The position numbers and the translations under genes were made by a program. The notes beneath the pieces are model-generated. The model did no database searches, was not told the origin of the DNA, and was given only the letters and a program-made list of their open reading frames with translations. A DNA stretch of 64,000 bases from Paenibacillus sp. BJ-4 (GTDB lineage: Bacteria > Bacillota > Bacilli > Paenibacillales > Paenibacillaceae): the NCBI RefSeq assembly GCF_020404765.1, contig NZ_JAIVEM010000190.1, positions 1 to 64,000 of the forward strand, read 5' to 3'. This document shows, in pieces, positions 24,741-33,826 of the stretch (position 1 is its first letter; each line of letters opens with the position of its first letter).

Positions 24741-26453
24741 TTAGCCTTCAATGCTTTGAACCAATTCAACTACCTGTTCGGCTGTTTGCATGTCCAAAGC
24801 TTTTGCAGCCAATTTTTCCATGTCTGCACGAGACAATTTGGAGATTTGACTGCGTGCTGGCAGAATGGAAGTTGCGCTCATACTGAACTCATCGAGTCCC
24901 AGACCCAGCAGCAACGGAATTGCTGTTGCATCCCCTGCCATTTCGCCACACATACCAACCCAACGTCCTTCACGGTGAGCTGCATCAATAACCATTTTCA
25001 CCAGACGCAGAATGGATGGATTGTATGGTTGATACAAGTAAGATACGCGTTCGTTCATACGGTCTGCAGCCATTGTGTATTGGATTAGATCGTTCGTACC
25101 GATACTGAAGAAATCAACTTCTTTAGCAAATTGATCAGCCAATACCGCTGTAGAAGGGATTTCTACCATGATGCCCAGCTGAATTTCTTCAGCTACGGCT
25201 ACACCCTCGGCTACCAACTTTTCTTTTTCCTCCAGCAAAACTGCTTTTGCTTCACGGAATTCGTTCAGTGTAGCAATCATCGGGAACATGATGCGCAGGT
25301 TACCGTGTACACTTGCCCGCAGCAAAGCACGCAATTGAGTACGGAAAATATCTTGACGATCCAGACACAGACGAATCGCACGGAATCCGAGGAACGGATT
25401 CATTTCTTTCGGCAGATCCAGATAAGGAAGTTCTTTGTCGCCACCGATGTCCAACGTACGGACTACAACCGGCTTACCTTCCATTTTTTCCAGAACGGTT
25501 TTGTATGCTGTGTACTGTACTTCTTCGGATGGGAGCTTGTCGCGTCCCATATACAAGAATTCTGTACGATACAAGCCGACGCCTTCTCCACCATTATCTA
25601 GAACACCAGCTACGTCGTTAGGCGTACCGATATTGGCTGCCAGTTCGACATGGACACCATCGACAGAAACCGTAGCTTCGCCGCGCAGCTTTCGCCACTC
25701 TTCGCGCTGCTTGTCGTATGCCACTTGTTTAGCACGGTATTCAGCAACGATCTCTTCAGAAGGATTCACGAATACATGTCCATCCAGACCATCAACGATA
25801 ATCAAATCGCCGCTTTTAGCTTGGGACAATATATTTTTGGTTCCTACAACCGCAGGAATTTCAAGTGAGCGAGCCATGATAGCCGAATGCGAAGTACGTC
25901 CACCGATATTTGTTGCAAAGCCTTTAACAAATTCACGATTCAGCTGAGCTGTGTCGGAAGGTGTCAAATCTTCTGCAAGCACGATCGTTTCTTCGGCAAT
26001 TTCTGCAGGGCTGACAAAATGAACACCAAGCAGATGATTGAGCACCCGTTTGGTTACATCACGCATGTCAGACGCGCGTTCTTGCAAATATGCACTTTTC
26101 ATGTTTTCAAACATGGAAATAAACTGTGTAGCCACTTCATCCAGAGCATAGTCAGCATTAAGCTGCTCGTCTCTGATTTTAGCTTTTACTGGATCGATCA
26201 ATTCAGGATCATTCAGGATCAACAGGTGAGAAGCAAAAATTTCTGCTTTTTTCTCGCCCAACTCCTTTAATGTTTTCTCCTTAATCATTTCCAATTCGGT
26301 TTGAGATTCTGCTAAAGCCGCATCCAATCTTGCAATTTCAGCTTCAACGTCACCAACCGCGCGTCTCTCTACAGCGTAATTCGGATGCTCCAAGATAAAC
26401 GCCCGGGCAATGGCGATGCCTGCCGAAGCGGCAATCCCGGAGATCTTAAGCAT
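24741..26453 (-). CDS. ptsI: Phosphoenolpyruvate-protein phosphotransferase (PTS enzyme I)
   Basis: Uses phosphoenolpyruvate to phosphorylate HPr, the first step for all PTS sugars of the cell. The 570 residues are family-typical. The phosphoryl-accepting His is in FATNIGGRTSHSAIMARSLE. The PEP-binding domain shows GGEGVGLYRTEFLYM, FFSIGTNDLIQYTMA and the catalytic Cys region WVGMCGEMAGD. It overlaps the end of ptsH by 8 bp. Serves both MtlA/MtlF and PtsG encoded in this window. Confidence 0.97.
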   Translation of the reverse strand: MLKISGIAASAGIAIARAFILEHPNYAVERRAVGDVEAEIARLDAALAESQTELEMIKEKTLKELGEKKAEIFASHLLILNDPELIDPVKAKIRDEQLNADYALDEVATQFISMFENMKSAYLQERASDMRDVTKRVLNHLLGVHFVSPAEIAEETIVLAEDLTPSDTAQLNREFVKGFATNIGGRTSHSAIMARSLEIPAVVGTKNILSQAKSGDLIIVDGLDGHVFVNPSEEIVAEYRAKQVAYDKQREEWRKLRGEATVSVDGVHVELAANIGTPNDVAGVLDNGGEGVGLYRTEFLYMGRDKLPSEEVQYTAYKTVLEKMEGKPVVVRTLDIGGDKELPYLDLPKEMNPFLGFRAIRLCLDRQDIFRTQLRALLRASVHGNLRIMFPMIATLNEFREAKAVLLEEKEKLVAEGVAVAEEIQLGIMVEIPSTAVLADQFAKEVDFFSIGTNDLIQYTMAADRMNERVSYLYQPYNPSILRLVKMVIDAAHREGRWVGMCGEMAGDATAIPLLLGLGLDEFSMSATSILPARSQISKLSRADMEKLAAKALDMQTAEQVVELVQSIEG

Positions 26454-26721
26454 GAACTTCGCCCAGCCCTTCGTTAACGATTACATTTTCAAGAGCTTTC
26501 AAAGCTTCAGCAGCTTCAGCGCCTTCACAGATAATATTGATGGTATCACCTTGCTCCAAACCCAGAGACAATACACCCAGAATGGATTTCAAAGTTACTT
26601 TTTTACCATTAGCTTCGGCAAAAGATTCAGCACCGCTGAATTTGTTAGCTGTATTTACCAGCGCAGTTGCAGGACGTGCATGGATACCGTCTTCATCTGT
26701 AATTCTAAAAGTTGTTTGCAT
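26446..26721 (-). CDS. ptsH: Phosphocarrier protein HPr
   Basis: The 91-residue phosphocarrier has His14 (in DGIHARPAT), phosphorylated by EI, and Ser46 (in LKSILGVLSLG), the HPr kinase site used in carbon catabolite repression through CcpA. ATG 26721 lies behind a GGGAGG site. It is followed at once by ptsI (8-bp overlap). A strong hairpin separates it from ptsG. Confidence 0.97.
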   Translation of the reverse strand: MQTTFRITDEDGIHARPATALVNTANKFSGAESFAEANGKKVTLKSILGVLSLGLEQGDTINIICEGAEAAEALKALENVIVNEGLGEVHA

Positions 26722-26794
26722 AAAATTGTTCCTCCCACTTTTCTAAAAATAGTATTTGTTTACACGCAGTATAATACGTGCAGTGAAACCGGGC

Positions 26795-26826
26795 AATGAT
26801 CAGACGGCCTAAGCCGCCTAATCATT
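26795..26826 (-). terminator. Hairpin between ptsG and ptsH
   Basis: AATGAT...CGGC pairs with GCCG...ATCATT into a stem of about 14 bp with a four-base loop. No T run follows on the minus strand, so it may be a partial terminator or an RNA-processing or stability element that sets ptsG against ptsHI levels. Its role is inferred. Confidence 0.5.
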
Positions 26827-26845
26827 AAACCGAAACACATAGAGT

Positions 26846-28891
26846 TTATTTTATCGTAATTATACCATCTTCGCCAGCCTTCAATACTCCTGTTTTGTTT
26901 AAAGTTACCGAAGAACCTTCTGGAAGGTTGGTGAAAATGACAGGTGAAATGATGGATTTAGCGTTTGCCTTCACGTATTCCAGGTCAATTTTCATGATTG
27001 GCTGACCTGCTGACACAAGATCGCCTTCGTTCACCAAAACGTCAAATCCTTGTCCTTTAAGCTTGACTGTATTCACTCCGATATGAACAAGCACTTCTTT
27101 GCCGCCATCGGATTGAATACCCACTGCGTGCTTGCTTGGGAATACATTAAAGACTTTACCATAAACAGGGGATACAATCGTTCCATCATTTGGCACGACT
27201 GCGAAGCCGTCTCCTGTCATACGCTCTGCAAATACCGGATCGGGAACTGTCGAAATATCAACCAATTCACCATTAACTGGCATCACGATATCTTCCACAA
27301 TAATCGTTTGTTGCTCTTGTCCAGCTTCCTTTTCCTCTTGTGGAGCTGGTTGTGCCGGAGTAGGTGCAGGCGTGCGTCCCGCCATGATATCAGCCATTTG
27401 AGTTTTAATCGTATCGGAACGTGTACCGAAAATCGCCTGTACGTTATTGCCGACTTCAAGAACACCCGAAGCACCAAGCTGTTTCAAACGAGCTTTGTCA
27501 ACGTTCGATTTCTCATTAACCTCAATCCGAAGACGTGTAATACAAGCATCCAGATGCTTGATATTCGATGAACCACCAAAAGCGGCCAAAATGTTGTGTG
27601 GAAGCTCATCACTACTGCCGGTCGCAGCGCTATCCACATTGTCTGTAGCTTCTTCACGTCCTGGTGTTTTCAGGTTGAACTTTCGTATGATGAATCGGAA
27701 TCCAAAGTAGTAAATAACCGCTAAAATCAGACCGACGATGATGACATACCACCATGGAGTACGGGTTGGGATAATCCCGAAAATCAGGAAGTCAATAAAT
27801 CCACCCGAGAACGTCATACCGATTTTGACATTCAAAATTTGCATGGTCATAAATGACAGACCTGCAAATACACAGTGAACTGCGAACAACAGTGGAGCAA
27901 CGAACAGGAAGGAAAATTCCAGCGGCTCCGTAATCCCTGTCAAAAACGAAGTCAATGCTGCGGAACCCATAATACCTGCTACATATTTTTTGTGTTCCGG
28001 TCTTGCTTCATGATACATCGCAAGCGCGGCAGCTGGCAGACCGAACATCATGAATGGGAATTTACCCACTTGGAACGTACTTGCTGTCAGAGTCACTCCG
28101 TCGCGAAGCTGGTTAAAGAAGATCTGCTGGTCACCATGAATGGTTTGACCTGCTTTGTTAACATATTCGCCAAACTCAAACCAAAACGGTGAGTACCAGA
28201 TATGATGCAAACCGAATGGAATAAGTGCGCGTTCGATAACCCCGAACAGGAACGCTGAGAAGGTCGGATTGGAATACACCATAAAGTGAGATACTGCGTT
28301 AAGTCCTTGTTGAACTGGAGGCCAGATCAGAACCAGTGCAAGTCCGACAATCAGCGAGGATACTGCTGTTGCTATCGGAACGAAGCGCTTACCTGCGAAA
28401 AAGCCCAAATACGAAGGCAACTCAATTTTGAAAAAGCGGTTGTACATAGACGCGGCCAGGATACCAATGATAATCCCGCCAAAAACCCCTGTTTGAAGCG
28501 TTGGAATCCCCAATACAGTTGCATACCCCGGGACTTTTTGGGCAATTAGGCCAGGTGTAACACCAACGGCTGTTCCCAGCGTAATATTCATTACGAGGTA
28601 ACCGATGATCGCAGCCAAACCTGCTACACCTTCACCACCTGCCAGACCGACGGCTACGCCGACTGCAAACAACAATGCCAAATTATCAAAAACGATTTGT
28701 CCGGCATTCATCATGATCGTCGCAACTGATTGTACCCAGCCCGCATTCAATGCAGGAATATACTGGAGAAAATCAGGATTGACCAGCATGTTACCAATTC
28801 CCAATAAAAGTCCCGCAGCTGGCAAAATAGCTACAGGAAGCATTAAAGCTTTGCCGACACGCTGTAAAACGCCGAAAAGCTTTTTAAACAT
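26846..28891 (-). CDS. ptsG: PTS glucose transporter, enzyme IICBA
   Basis: Glucose permease and kinase in one 681-residue chain. EIIC (about 1-400) starts MFKKLFGVLQRVGKALMLPV and shows the PAALAMYHEARPEHKK region. EIIB (about 440-515) has the phosphorylated Cys in NIKHLDACITRLRIEV. EIIA(Glc) (about 540-681) has the active-site His in VLVHIGVNTVKLKG. ATG 28891 was chosen for its GGAAG site; a longer frame to 28951 has none. It is downstream of glcT with a leader that looks like an antitermination target, and upstream of ptsHI. Confidence 0.95.
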   Translation of the reverse strand: MFKKLFGVLQRVGKALMLPVAILPAAGLLLGIGNMLVNPDFLQYIPALNAGWVQSVATIMMNAGQIVFDNLALLFAVGVAVGLAGGEGVAGLAAIIGYLVMNITLGTAVGVTPGLIAQKVPGYATVLGIPTLQTGVFGGIIIGILAASMYNRFFKIELPSYLGFFAGKRFVPIATAVSSLIVGLALVLIWPPVQQGLNAVSHFMVYSNPTFSAFLFGVIERALIPFGLHHIWYSPFWFEFGEYVNKAGQTIHGDQQIFFNQLRDGVTLTASTFQVGKFPFMMFGLPAAALAMYHEARPEHKKYVAGIMGSAALTSFLTGITEPLEFSFLFVAPLLFAVHCVFAGLSFMTMQILNVKIGMTFSGGFIDFLIFGIIPTRTPWWYVIIVGLILAVIYYFGFRFIIRKFNLKTPGREEATDNVDSAATGSSDELPHNILAAFGGSSNIKHLDACITRLRIEVNEKSNVDKARLKQLGASGVLEVGNNVQAIFGTRSDTIKTQMADIMAGRTPAPTPAQPAPQEEKEAGQEQQTIIVEDIVMPVNGELVDISTVPDPVFAERMTGDGFAVVPNDGTIVSPVYGKVFNVFPSKHAVGIQSDGGKEVLVHIGVNTVKLKGQGFDVLVNEGDLVSAGQPIMKIDLEYVKANAKSIISPVIFTNLPEGSSVTLNKTGVLKAGEDGIITIK

Positions 28892-28940
28892 ACGTTCCAC
28901 TTCCTTCTCTAAAAAATTTAGAATGCAGAGGCAAAACAAC

Positions 28941-29041
28941 AAAAAAGGCATAAGCCGATTTAAGTATGTTTGAACACAACCTTGGGATATAGCTTACCCT
29001 AGTAGGCTGTAAACAATCATAACTTAAAACAACTCATGCCT
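28941..29041 (-). promoter_or_regulatory. Candidate GlcT antitermination leader upstream of ptsG
   Basis: On the minus strand AGGCATGAG (29041-29033) can pair with CTTATGCCT (28954-28946, one mismatch), followed by six T: a terminator-like structure with a large loop. Inside the loop CCTACTAGGG (about 29013-29004) faces TCCCAAGG (about 28986-28979), which resembles a short ribonucleic-antiterminator hairpin. GlcT is encoded just upstream, as in Bacillus. The detailed fold is my estimate. Confidence 0.45.
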
Positions 29042-29154
29042 GATCGAATCAGTAACACGTTAAATGTTCAATTGTTGTCTTGCTCATTACAGATTGATTA
29101 TAGCATCCTGCTAAAAGTGAGGCAATACTTTTTTATTTCCCGGTTTTACATTGG

Positions 29155-30006
29155 TTACTCTCCCTGCTCTTTGCGCTGGGACAACCGCTGCAAATGCATC
29201 GTCAAATAGCTAACCTCAGCTGGATACACAGGTTTACGGAGCCTTTTCTCCATAATTTTCGTGAGCTTCCAGGCCAGCATATACATTTCCGGATACTCCT
29301 CATTCAAAAGCTTGTCTAAGCGGTAAATCTCCTGCACAATCTCACCACGCCGCACACGTTCAATGGCAAATCTCAGATGTGTCAGCAGGCGGGAATAATC
29401 AAGAGATTGGAGAGGAATACGATAGTCGAGGGTATTCTCGACTACCTGAACCATATCAGCGATCAGACGAGAATCCTTCCGAACCTCAGAAATATGCTGG
29501 TTCGTCATGGCACTATAAATATGCAAGGCCACAAATCCGATTTCATCTTCTCCCAAATCCACGGCCATCTTATCCCTGATTAAAGAAACGGCCTGTTCAG
29601 CCATCTTGTATTCCTGGGGATATATTTCCCTGGTTTCGTACAGAAACGGATTATGAATCGTAATCCCCTGTTTCTGACGGTTGATGGAAAAAGCGATATG
29701 GTCGGTTAAAGCAATTAATATGTGCTCATTCAAAGGCTTCTTCGCTTGAAGCTGAACCAGATGAAGCACCTCACCGATGACCTCAATGAGCTTTTCATCC
29801 AGCTCAGGAAGCAATCGTTTGTATTGCTCCTGCTCTTCATGGCTTTTTAAAATAAATAATTTTTCAACTGAATCCAACGGTATAAGATCGCCGGCTTTGC
29901 GATTGAAACCGATTCCTTTTCCAATCACGACAACCTCATCATGTTCGGGATGCATTCCTATAATCACATTGTTATTCAGCGCTTTCGCCACTTGTAGGCT
30001 GCTCAC
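29155..30006 (-). CDS. glcT: PTS-regulated antiterminator GlcT (BglG/SacY family)
   Basis: The 283-residue protein binds the ptsG leader RNA and prevents termination when glucose is being transported. The N-terminal RNA-binding CAT domain begins SSLQVAKALNNNVIIGMHP and includes VIGKGIGFNRKAGD. Two PRDs follow, with regulatory His residues in LTDHIAFSINR, GFVALHIYSAMTNQH, LLTHLRFAIERV and LTMHLQRL. GTG 30006 is the chosen start, with AGAGGTG upstream. The open frame extends to 30072 without a better site. Gene order glcT-ptsG-ptsH-ptsI matches that of Bacillus subtilis. Confidence 0.93.
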   Translation of the reverse strand: MSSLQVAKALNNNVIIGMHPEHDEVVVIGKGIGFNRKAGDLIPLDSVEKLFILKSHEEQEQYKRLLPELDEKLIEVIGEVLHLVQLQAKKPLNEHILIALTDHIAFSINRQKQGITIHNPFLYETREIYPQEYKMAEQAVSLIRDKMAVDLGEDEIGFVALHIYSAMTNQHISEVRKDSRLIADMVQVVENTLDYRIPLQSLDYSRLLTHLRFAIERVRRGEIVQEIYRLDKLLNEEYPEMYMLAWKLTKIMEKRLRKPVYPAEVSYLTMHLQRLSQRKEQGE

Positions 30007-30115
30007 ATCCGCACCTCTTTTTATCAGAACCTTGATCCTAAGAATTATAGCATGCTGCTCAGAGGAATCCACGTTAAAGTACCAAATATTCTGCTAAAGG
30101 TCAATAAAAAGAAAA

Positions 30116-30158
30116 CGCTTTTCATCACAATTGCCGGGAAAAACTGTGATGAAAAGCG
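30116..30158 (-). terminator. Terminator after floT
   Basis: Perfect 14-bp arms CGCTTTTCATCACA and TGTGATGAAAAGCG. On the minus strand TTTTC and TTTTT follow. It closes the yuaF-floT transcript 44 bp after the stop. Confidence 0.85.
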
Positions 30159-30201
30159 GCCTTTCTGTTCAGGATCATCTGCTCACCTAAAGACTTATAT
30201 T

Positions 30202-31746
30202 CTATTCTTTATCTGAATACGCTACCTCAACCGGGGCATGAATGTGTAGCTTATCCGTTTCATCGGAGGACGGTGCGGAATGAAGGCCATTTTTCCCAGT
30301 GGTCAGCCCTTTAATTAACTGCTCCACATCGATACCGGATACACTCTTCAGCATCTCGGGAGCCGTAGCCATCAATTCTGTGACATAATTGCTGACACGT
30401 GCCGCGCCTTCTCCTTTGCCTGTATCAACTACCGTCAGTTTATCAATGGACGCAATCGGCTCGGCAATTCGTCCAGCCAGATCAGGCAGCATTTTGACGA
30501 TAATATCCAGTACGGCTGCCTCTCCAAACTTTTGGAACGCCTCCGCCAGTTTTTCCTTTGCCTCCGCTTCTGCCAAACCACGCAAACGGATGACGTCTGC
30601 GTCCGCCGTACCCTTCGCACGTTCCGCGTCCGCTTCAGCCTGCCCGTTCAAGCGTTTTTGCTCAGCTGATGCTTTAGCCTGTGTCTCAATCGAGTATTGC
30701 AGCGATTCCGCCTCACGCATTTTCCGCGATTTATCCGCTTCCGCTGCTTGCTCTACGGCATACCGATCGGCTTCCGCTTTCTTTTTCACTTCCGCATCGT
30801 ATTGCTTTTCACGAACCTGAATTTCCTTGGTTTGAAGATCAATTTCTCGCTCCTTGCGGACCAGCTCAACCTTCATCTGCTCCTCAACAGCAGTCTGCTT
30901 GGCACGAGCCTCCTGAATATGATAAGCCTGATCAGCGTCGGCCTTGGCTGTATCCTGCTCTTTCTTAAACGCAGCCACTTTTAGTTCCTTCTCCTTGGCT
31001 GCCTCGGCAATATTGGTATCGCGCAGCAGCTCGGCCTTCTGGCCTTCCTGTTCTGCACGCGCCTTCTGAATCCGGGCATCCCGCACAGCCTCTGCTTCCG
31101 CAATCTCCGCATCCCGTTTCACGGCGGCAATTCTCGGCTTACCGAGTGCATCCAGATATCCATGTTTGTCACGCACATCCTTGATGGTGAATGATACAAT
31201 TTGCAGACCCATCTTTTTTAGATCGCGAGCAGCTACGCCCTGTACTTCCTGGGCGAACCGATCCCGATTACGGTACACTTCCTCCACCGTCATTGAGCCG
31301 AGAATGGCACGCAAATGCCCTTCCAGCACTTCCTGGGCCTCTCCCTTGAGAGCCTCCAAGGGCTTCCCAATAAATTGTTCGGCTGCTGTCGCTATATCCT
31401 CAATGGAACTGCCGACCTTAATAATGGCTACACCGTCAGCAATCACTGGAACCCCTTGCTCCGTATATACTTCCGGTGTCGTTACGTCAAGTTTGTGGGA
31501 CAAGAGAGAAATAAATTCGGATTGCTGAAAAATAGGCCAAATAAATGCCCCTCCACCGCGTACAATTTTAATTTTGCGACCGGATTCATCCTCGGAAATA
31601 TTTTTATTTCCCAGAAAAGAACCCGTTACGATCATTCCTTCATCCGGTCCAACCGTTTTGTAGCGGGCCCAAAAAGCAATCCCTAATATGACAATAACGA
31701 TAACAACAATCCCAGGGACCAGCACAATATCCTGCAAATTTGACAC
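30202..31746 (-). CDS. floT: Flotillin-like SPFH protein (FloT/YuaG)
   Basis: Scaffold of functional membrane microdomains. The 514-residue protein has one N-terminal membrane segment (LVPGIVVIVIVILGIAFWA) and an SPFH/PHB domain (about 50-200, with DVTTPEVYTEQGVPV and AILGSMTVEEVYRNRDRFA). A long Ala/Glu/Lys-rich coiled coil (about 205-400) and a flotillin C-terminal region follow. The start is GTG 31746 with AAGGGAG upstream. It is preceded by the NfeD-like yuaF, the pair known from B. subtilis. The third gene of that operon (yuaI) is not present here. Confidence 0.93.
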   Translation of the reverse strand: MSNLQDIVLVPGIVVIVIVILGIAFWARYKTVGPDEGMIVTGSFLGNKNISEDESGRKIKIVRGGGAFIWPIFQQSEFISLLSHKLDVTTPEVYTEQGVPVIADGVAIIKVGSSIEDIATAAEQFIGKPLEALKGEAQEVLEGHLRAILGSMTVEEVYRNRDRFAQEVQGVAARDLKKMGLQIVSFTIKDVRDKHGYLDALGKPRIAAVKRDAEIAEAEAVRDARIQKARAEQEGQKAELLRDTNIAEAAKEKELKVAAFKKEQDTAKADADQAYHIQEARAKQTAVEEQMKVELVRKEREIDLQTKEIQVREKQYDAEVKKKAEADRYAVEQAAEADKSRKMREAESLQYSIETQAKASAEQKRLNGQAEADAERAKGTADADVIRLRGLAEAEAKEKLAEAFQKFGEAAVLDIIVKMLPDLAGRIAEPIASIDKLTVVDTGKGEGAARVSNYVTELMATAPEMLKSVSGIDVEQLIKGLTTGKNGLHSAPSSDETDKLHIHAPVEVAYSDKE

Positions 31747-31785
31747 TCCCGTTCACGCTCCCTTCAAGTTAAGCGAATGCGCCGT

Positions 31786-32304
31786 CTATGTGTCCAGGTA
31801 TGCTACGCGAACGACGCCCTCTGCGACCTCAACCACGACGATACGGGTCCCCGCAGCCAGCGGTTTGTGATCAAAGCTGGATGCTGTATGTATGGTGTTG
31901 CCTGCACCCAAGCGGATCATAACCTCCCCGTAACCAACCTCCGGCACCGGAATGGTGACCTCACCGATCCTGCCAGTCAGCTCACGCATAGAGAAGCCGC
32001 TGGATACCTCCGAGTTCGCCATTGGCTTGATAAACGCAAAAAACACAAGTATTCCAATGACAAATGCAACACAAAAAGCAAGCACAACGACCCAGCCCGT
32101 GCTTAGCCCTGTATATTTCGTCAATAGCACACCTGCCCCGCCAAAGGCAGTCATGGCTCCAAGTAAAACAACAGGTCTGAACCAATCAAGGCTCGGCAGC
32201 TCCAACGCCCCGTCCAGCCAACTACCGAGTACATCTCCGATCAGCACGCTGACTACCGTAAAGATAGCGCCCCCTGCCAATAACCACCAAAATAGGGTTT
32301 CCAT
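31786..32304 (-). CDS. yuaF: NfeD-family membrane protein YuaF
   Basis: The 172-residue partner of the flotillin has about three membrane segments in its first 110 residues (LLAGGAIFTVVSVLIGDVL, VVVLAFCVAFVIGILVFFAF). A C-terminal OB-fold of the NfeD type follows (MRELTGRIGEVTIPVPEVG, VVVVEVAEGVVRVAYL). It stands 39 bp upstream of floT on the same strand. NfeD proteins pair with SPFH proteins in many bacteria; the partnership here rests on the shared operon. Confidence 0.9.
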   Translation of the reverse strand: METLFWWLLAGGAIFTVVSVLIGDVLGSWLDGALELPSLDWFRPVVLLGAMTAFGGAGVLLTKYTGLSTGWVVVLAFCVAFVIGILVFFAFIKPMANSEVSSGFSMRELTGRIGEVTIPVPEVGYGEVMIRLGAGNTIHTASSFDHKPLAAGTRIVVVEVAEGVVRVAYLDT

Positions 32305-32420
32305 GCGACTCCTCCTTCCATATGCCTTTTCAGTCTGGTTTCCAGTCTATAACTATGTTTACGTATTCAACCTTAAAAAGTTTCAAAATTTTCCTGAAAT
32401 GCCTCACATGAAACCCAAAA

Positions 32421-32458
32421 AAGCACGTTCCTACGTCAAATGACGTACAAACGTGCTT
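32421..32458 (-). terminator. Terminator of the second iron alcohol dehydrogenase gene
   Basis: AAGCACGTT...TACGTCA pairs with TGACGTA...AACGTGCTT. On the minus strand six T follow. It lies 20 bp after the stop codon. Confidence 0.85.
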
Positions 32459-32477
32459 AAAGTAGTCCGAAACCGAT

Positions 32478-33641
32478 TTACAGAGAAGCGTTGTAAATTT
32501 CCACTACATCTTCGCGGTTGAGCTTGTTAAAGCCGCCGAAAGCTCCAAATTTCACAGCTTTATCCGCCATAATATCGATTTTGGAAGCATCGATATCGTA
32601 ATCTGCCAGACGGCTTGGTGCACCAATCGAGTTCCAGAAATTACGCAGCGCCTGAATGCCTTCCAACGCTACTTCTTCATCACTCTTGCCTTCCGGGTTC
32701 ACATGGAATACATTCACAGCCAGTTGCTTGAAGCGTTCAGGCTTCACATGCAGATTATGTTTCATCCAGTTCGGGAACAGAATAGCCAGTCCTCCGCCAT
32801 GTGGAATATCATACACAGCAGACACAGCATGCTCAATATTATGAGTAGCCCAGTCACCTGTCAGTCCCATGTTCAAAAAGCCGTTCAGCGCCATTGTTCC
32901 ACAATACATAATTGTTTCACGCAACTCGTAGTTTTCCAGATCGTTAACCAGACCCGGAGCAGCATCCATGACCGTACGCAAAATCGTTTCACACCAGCCC
33001 AGTTGAACCGGAGTATTGGATTCCAAATGGAAATAATGCTCCAGTGTATGTGACATCATATCTACAATTCCGTAAACAGTTTGATCACGCGGCAGAGAAT
33101 AAGTGTTCACCGGATCGAGAATGGAAAACGCTGGGAACGCATATACGCTGCCCCATCCCAATTTTTCTTGTGTTTTTTCGTTCGTAATGACAGAACCTGC
33201 GTTCATTTCGGAACCGGTTGCTGCCATCGTCAGAACTGTACCTAATGGCAATGCCGCCTTTGGAGCCGCTTTACGCTCCGCAAAATCCCACATATCACCA
33301 TCGTATTTCGCGCCAACAGCGATGGCTTTGGAGCAATCCAGCACACTACCGCCGCCCACAGCCAATACGAGGTCGATTTGATGTGTTTTACACAATTCCA
33401 CGCCTTTATGTACGGTAGACAAGCGAGGATTTGGTTCTACACCAGCCAGTTCTGTTACCTCTGCACCGATTTCACCGAGCAAACTTATTACATTATCATA
33501 CAGACCGCTGCGCTTAATGCTGCCGCCGCCGTATACAAGCAATACGCGATTACCATATTTAGGAACTTCACGCTTGAGAGCTTCCAATTGCCCCTTACCG
33601 AAGATCAATTGTGTCGGATTATAAAATTCAAATGCTTTCAT
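32478..33641 (-). CDS. Iron-containing alcohol dehydrogenase (butanol dehydrogenase/YugJ-like)
   Basis: The 387-residue group III alcohol dehydrogenase is clearly paralogous to the protein at 1275-2441. It opens MKAFEFYNPTQLIFGKGQLE and shows VYGGGSIKRSGLYD, LAVGGGSVLDCSKAIAVG and TMAATGSEMNAGSVITN. The metal-ligand histidines are in IVDMMSHTLEHYFH, HNIEHAVSA and DIPHGGG. In fermentative Paenibacillus such enzymes reduce aldehydes such as acetaldehyde or butyraldehyde; the true substrate is not visible. It is transcribed alone, with a GGAGG site and its own terminator. Confidence 0.93.
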   Translation of the reverse strand: MKAFEFYNPTQLIFGKGQLEALKREVPKYGNRVLLVYGGGSIKRSGLYDNVISLLGEIGAEVTELAGVEPNPRLSTVHKGVELCKTHQIDLVLAVGGGSVLDCSKAIAVGAKYDGDMWDFAERKAAPKAALPLGTVLTMAATGSEMNAGSVITNEKTQEKLGWGSVYAFPAFSILDPVNTYSLPRDQTVYGIVDMMSHTLEHYFHLESNTPVQLGWCETILRTVMDAAPGLVNDLENYELRETIMYCGTMALNGFLNMGLTGDWATHNIEHAVSAVYDIPHGGGLAILFPNWMKHNLHVKPERFKQLAVNVFHVNPEGKSDEEVALEGIQALRNFWNSIGAPSRLADYDIDASKIDIMADKAVKFGAFGGFNKLNREDVVEIYNASL

Positions 33642-33743
33642 CGCAAACGCTCGCCTCCAATATTTTAAAGTTTAAGGTTAAGAAACTACTCTATTATAAC
33701 CTTTTCAGTTACAGGAAACAAATCTGCTCTATTTGCAGAAAAA

Positions 33744-33771
33744 AACCACACTCCTGAAAAGGAGCATGGTT
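33744..33771 (-). terminator. gal operon terminator
   Basis: AACCACACTCCT and AGGAGCATGGTT form a stem with a GAAA loop. Seven or more T follow on the minus strand. It lies about 55 bp after the galT stop. Confidence 0.8.
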
Positions 33772-33826
33772 CCATGACATATCTTGGGAGGGTTCTCGTA
33801 ATGTATTATGCGTCGTGCAATTGATT

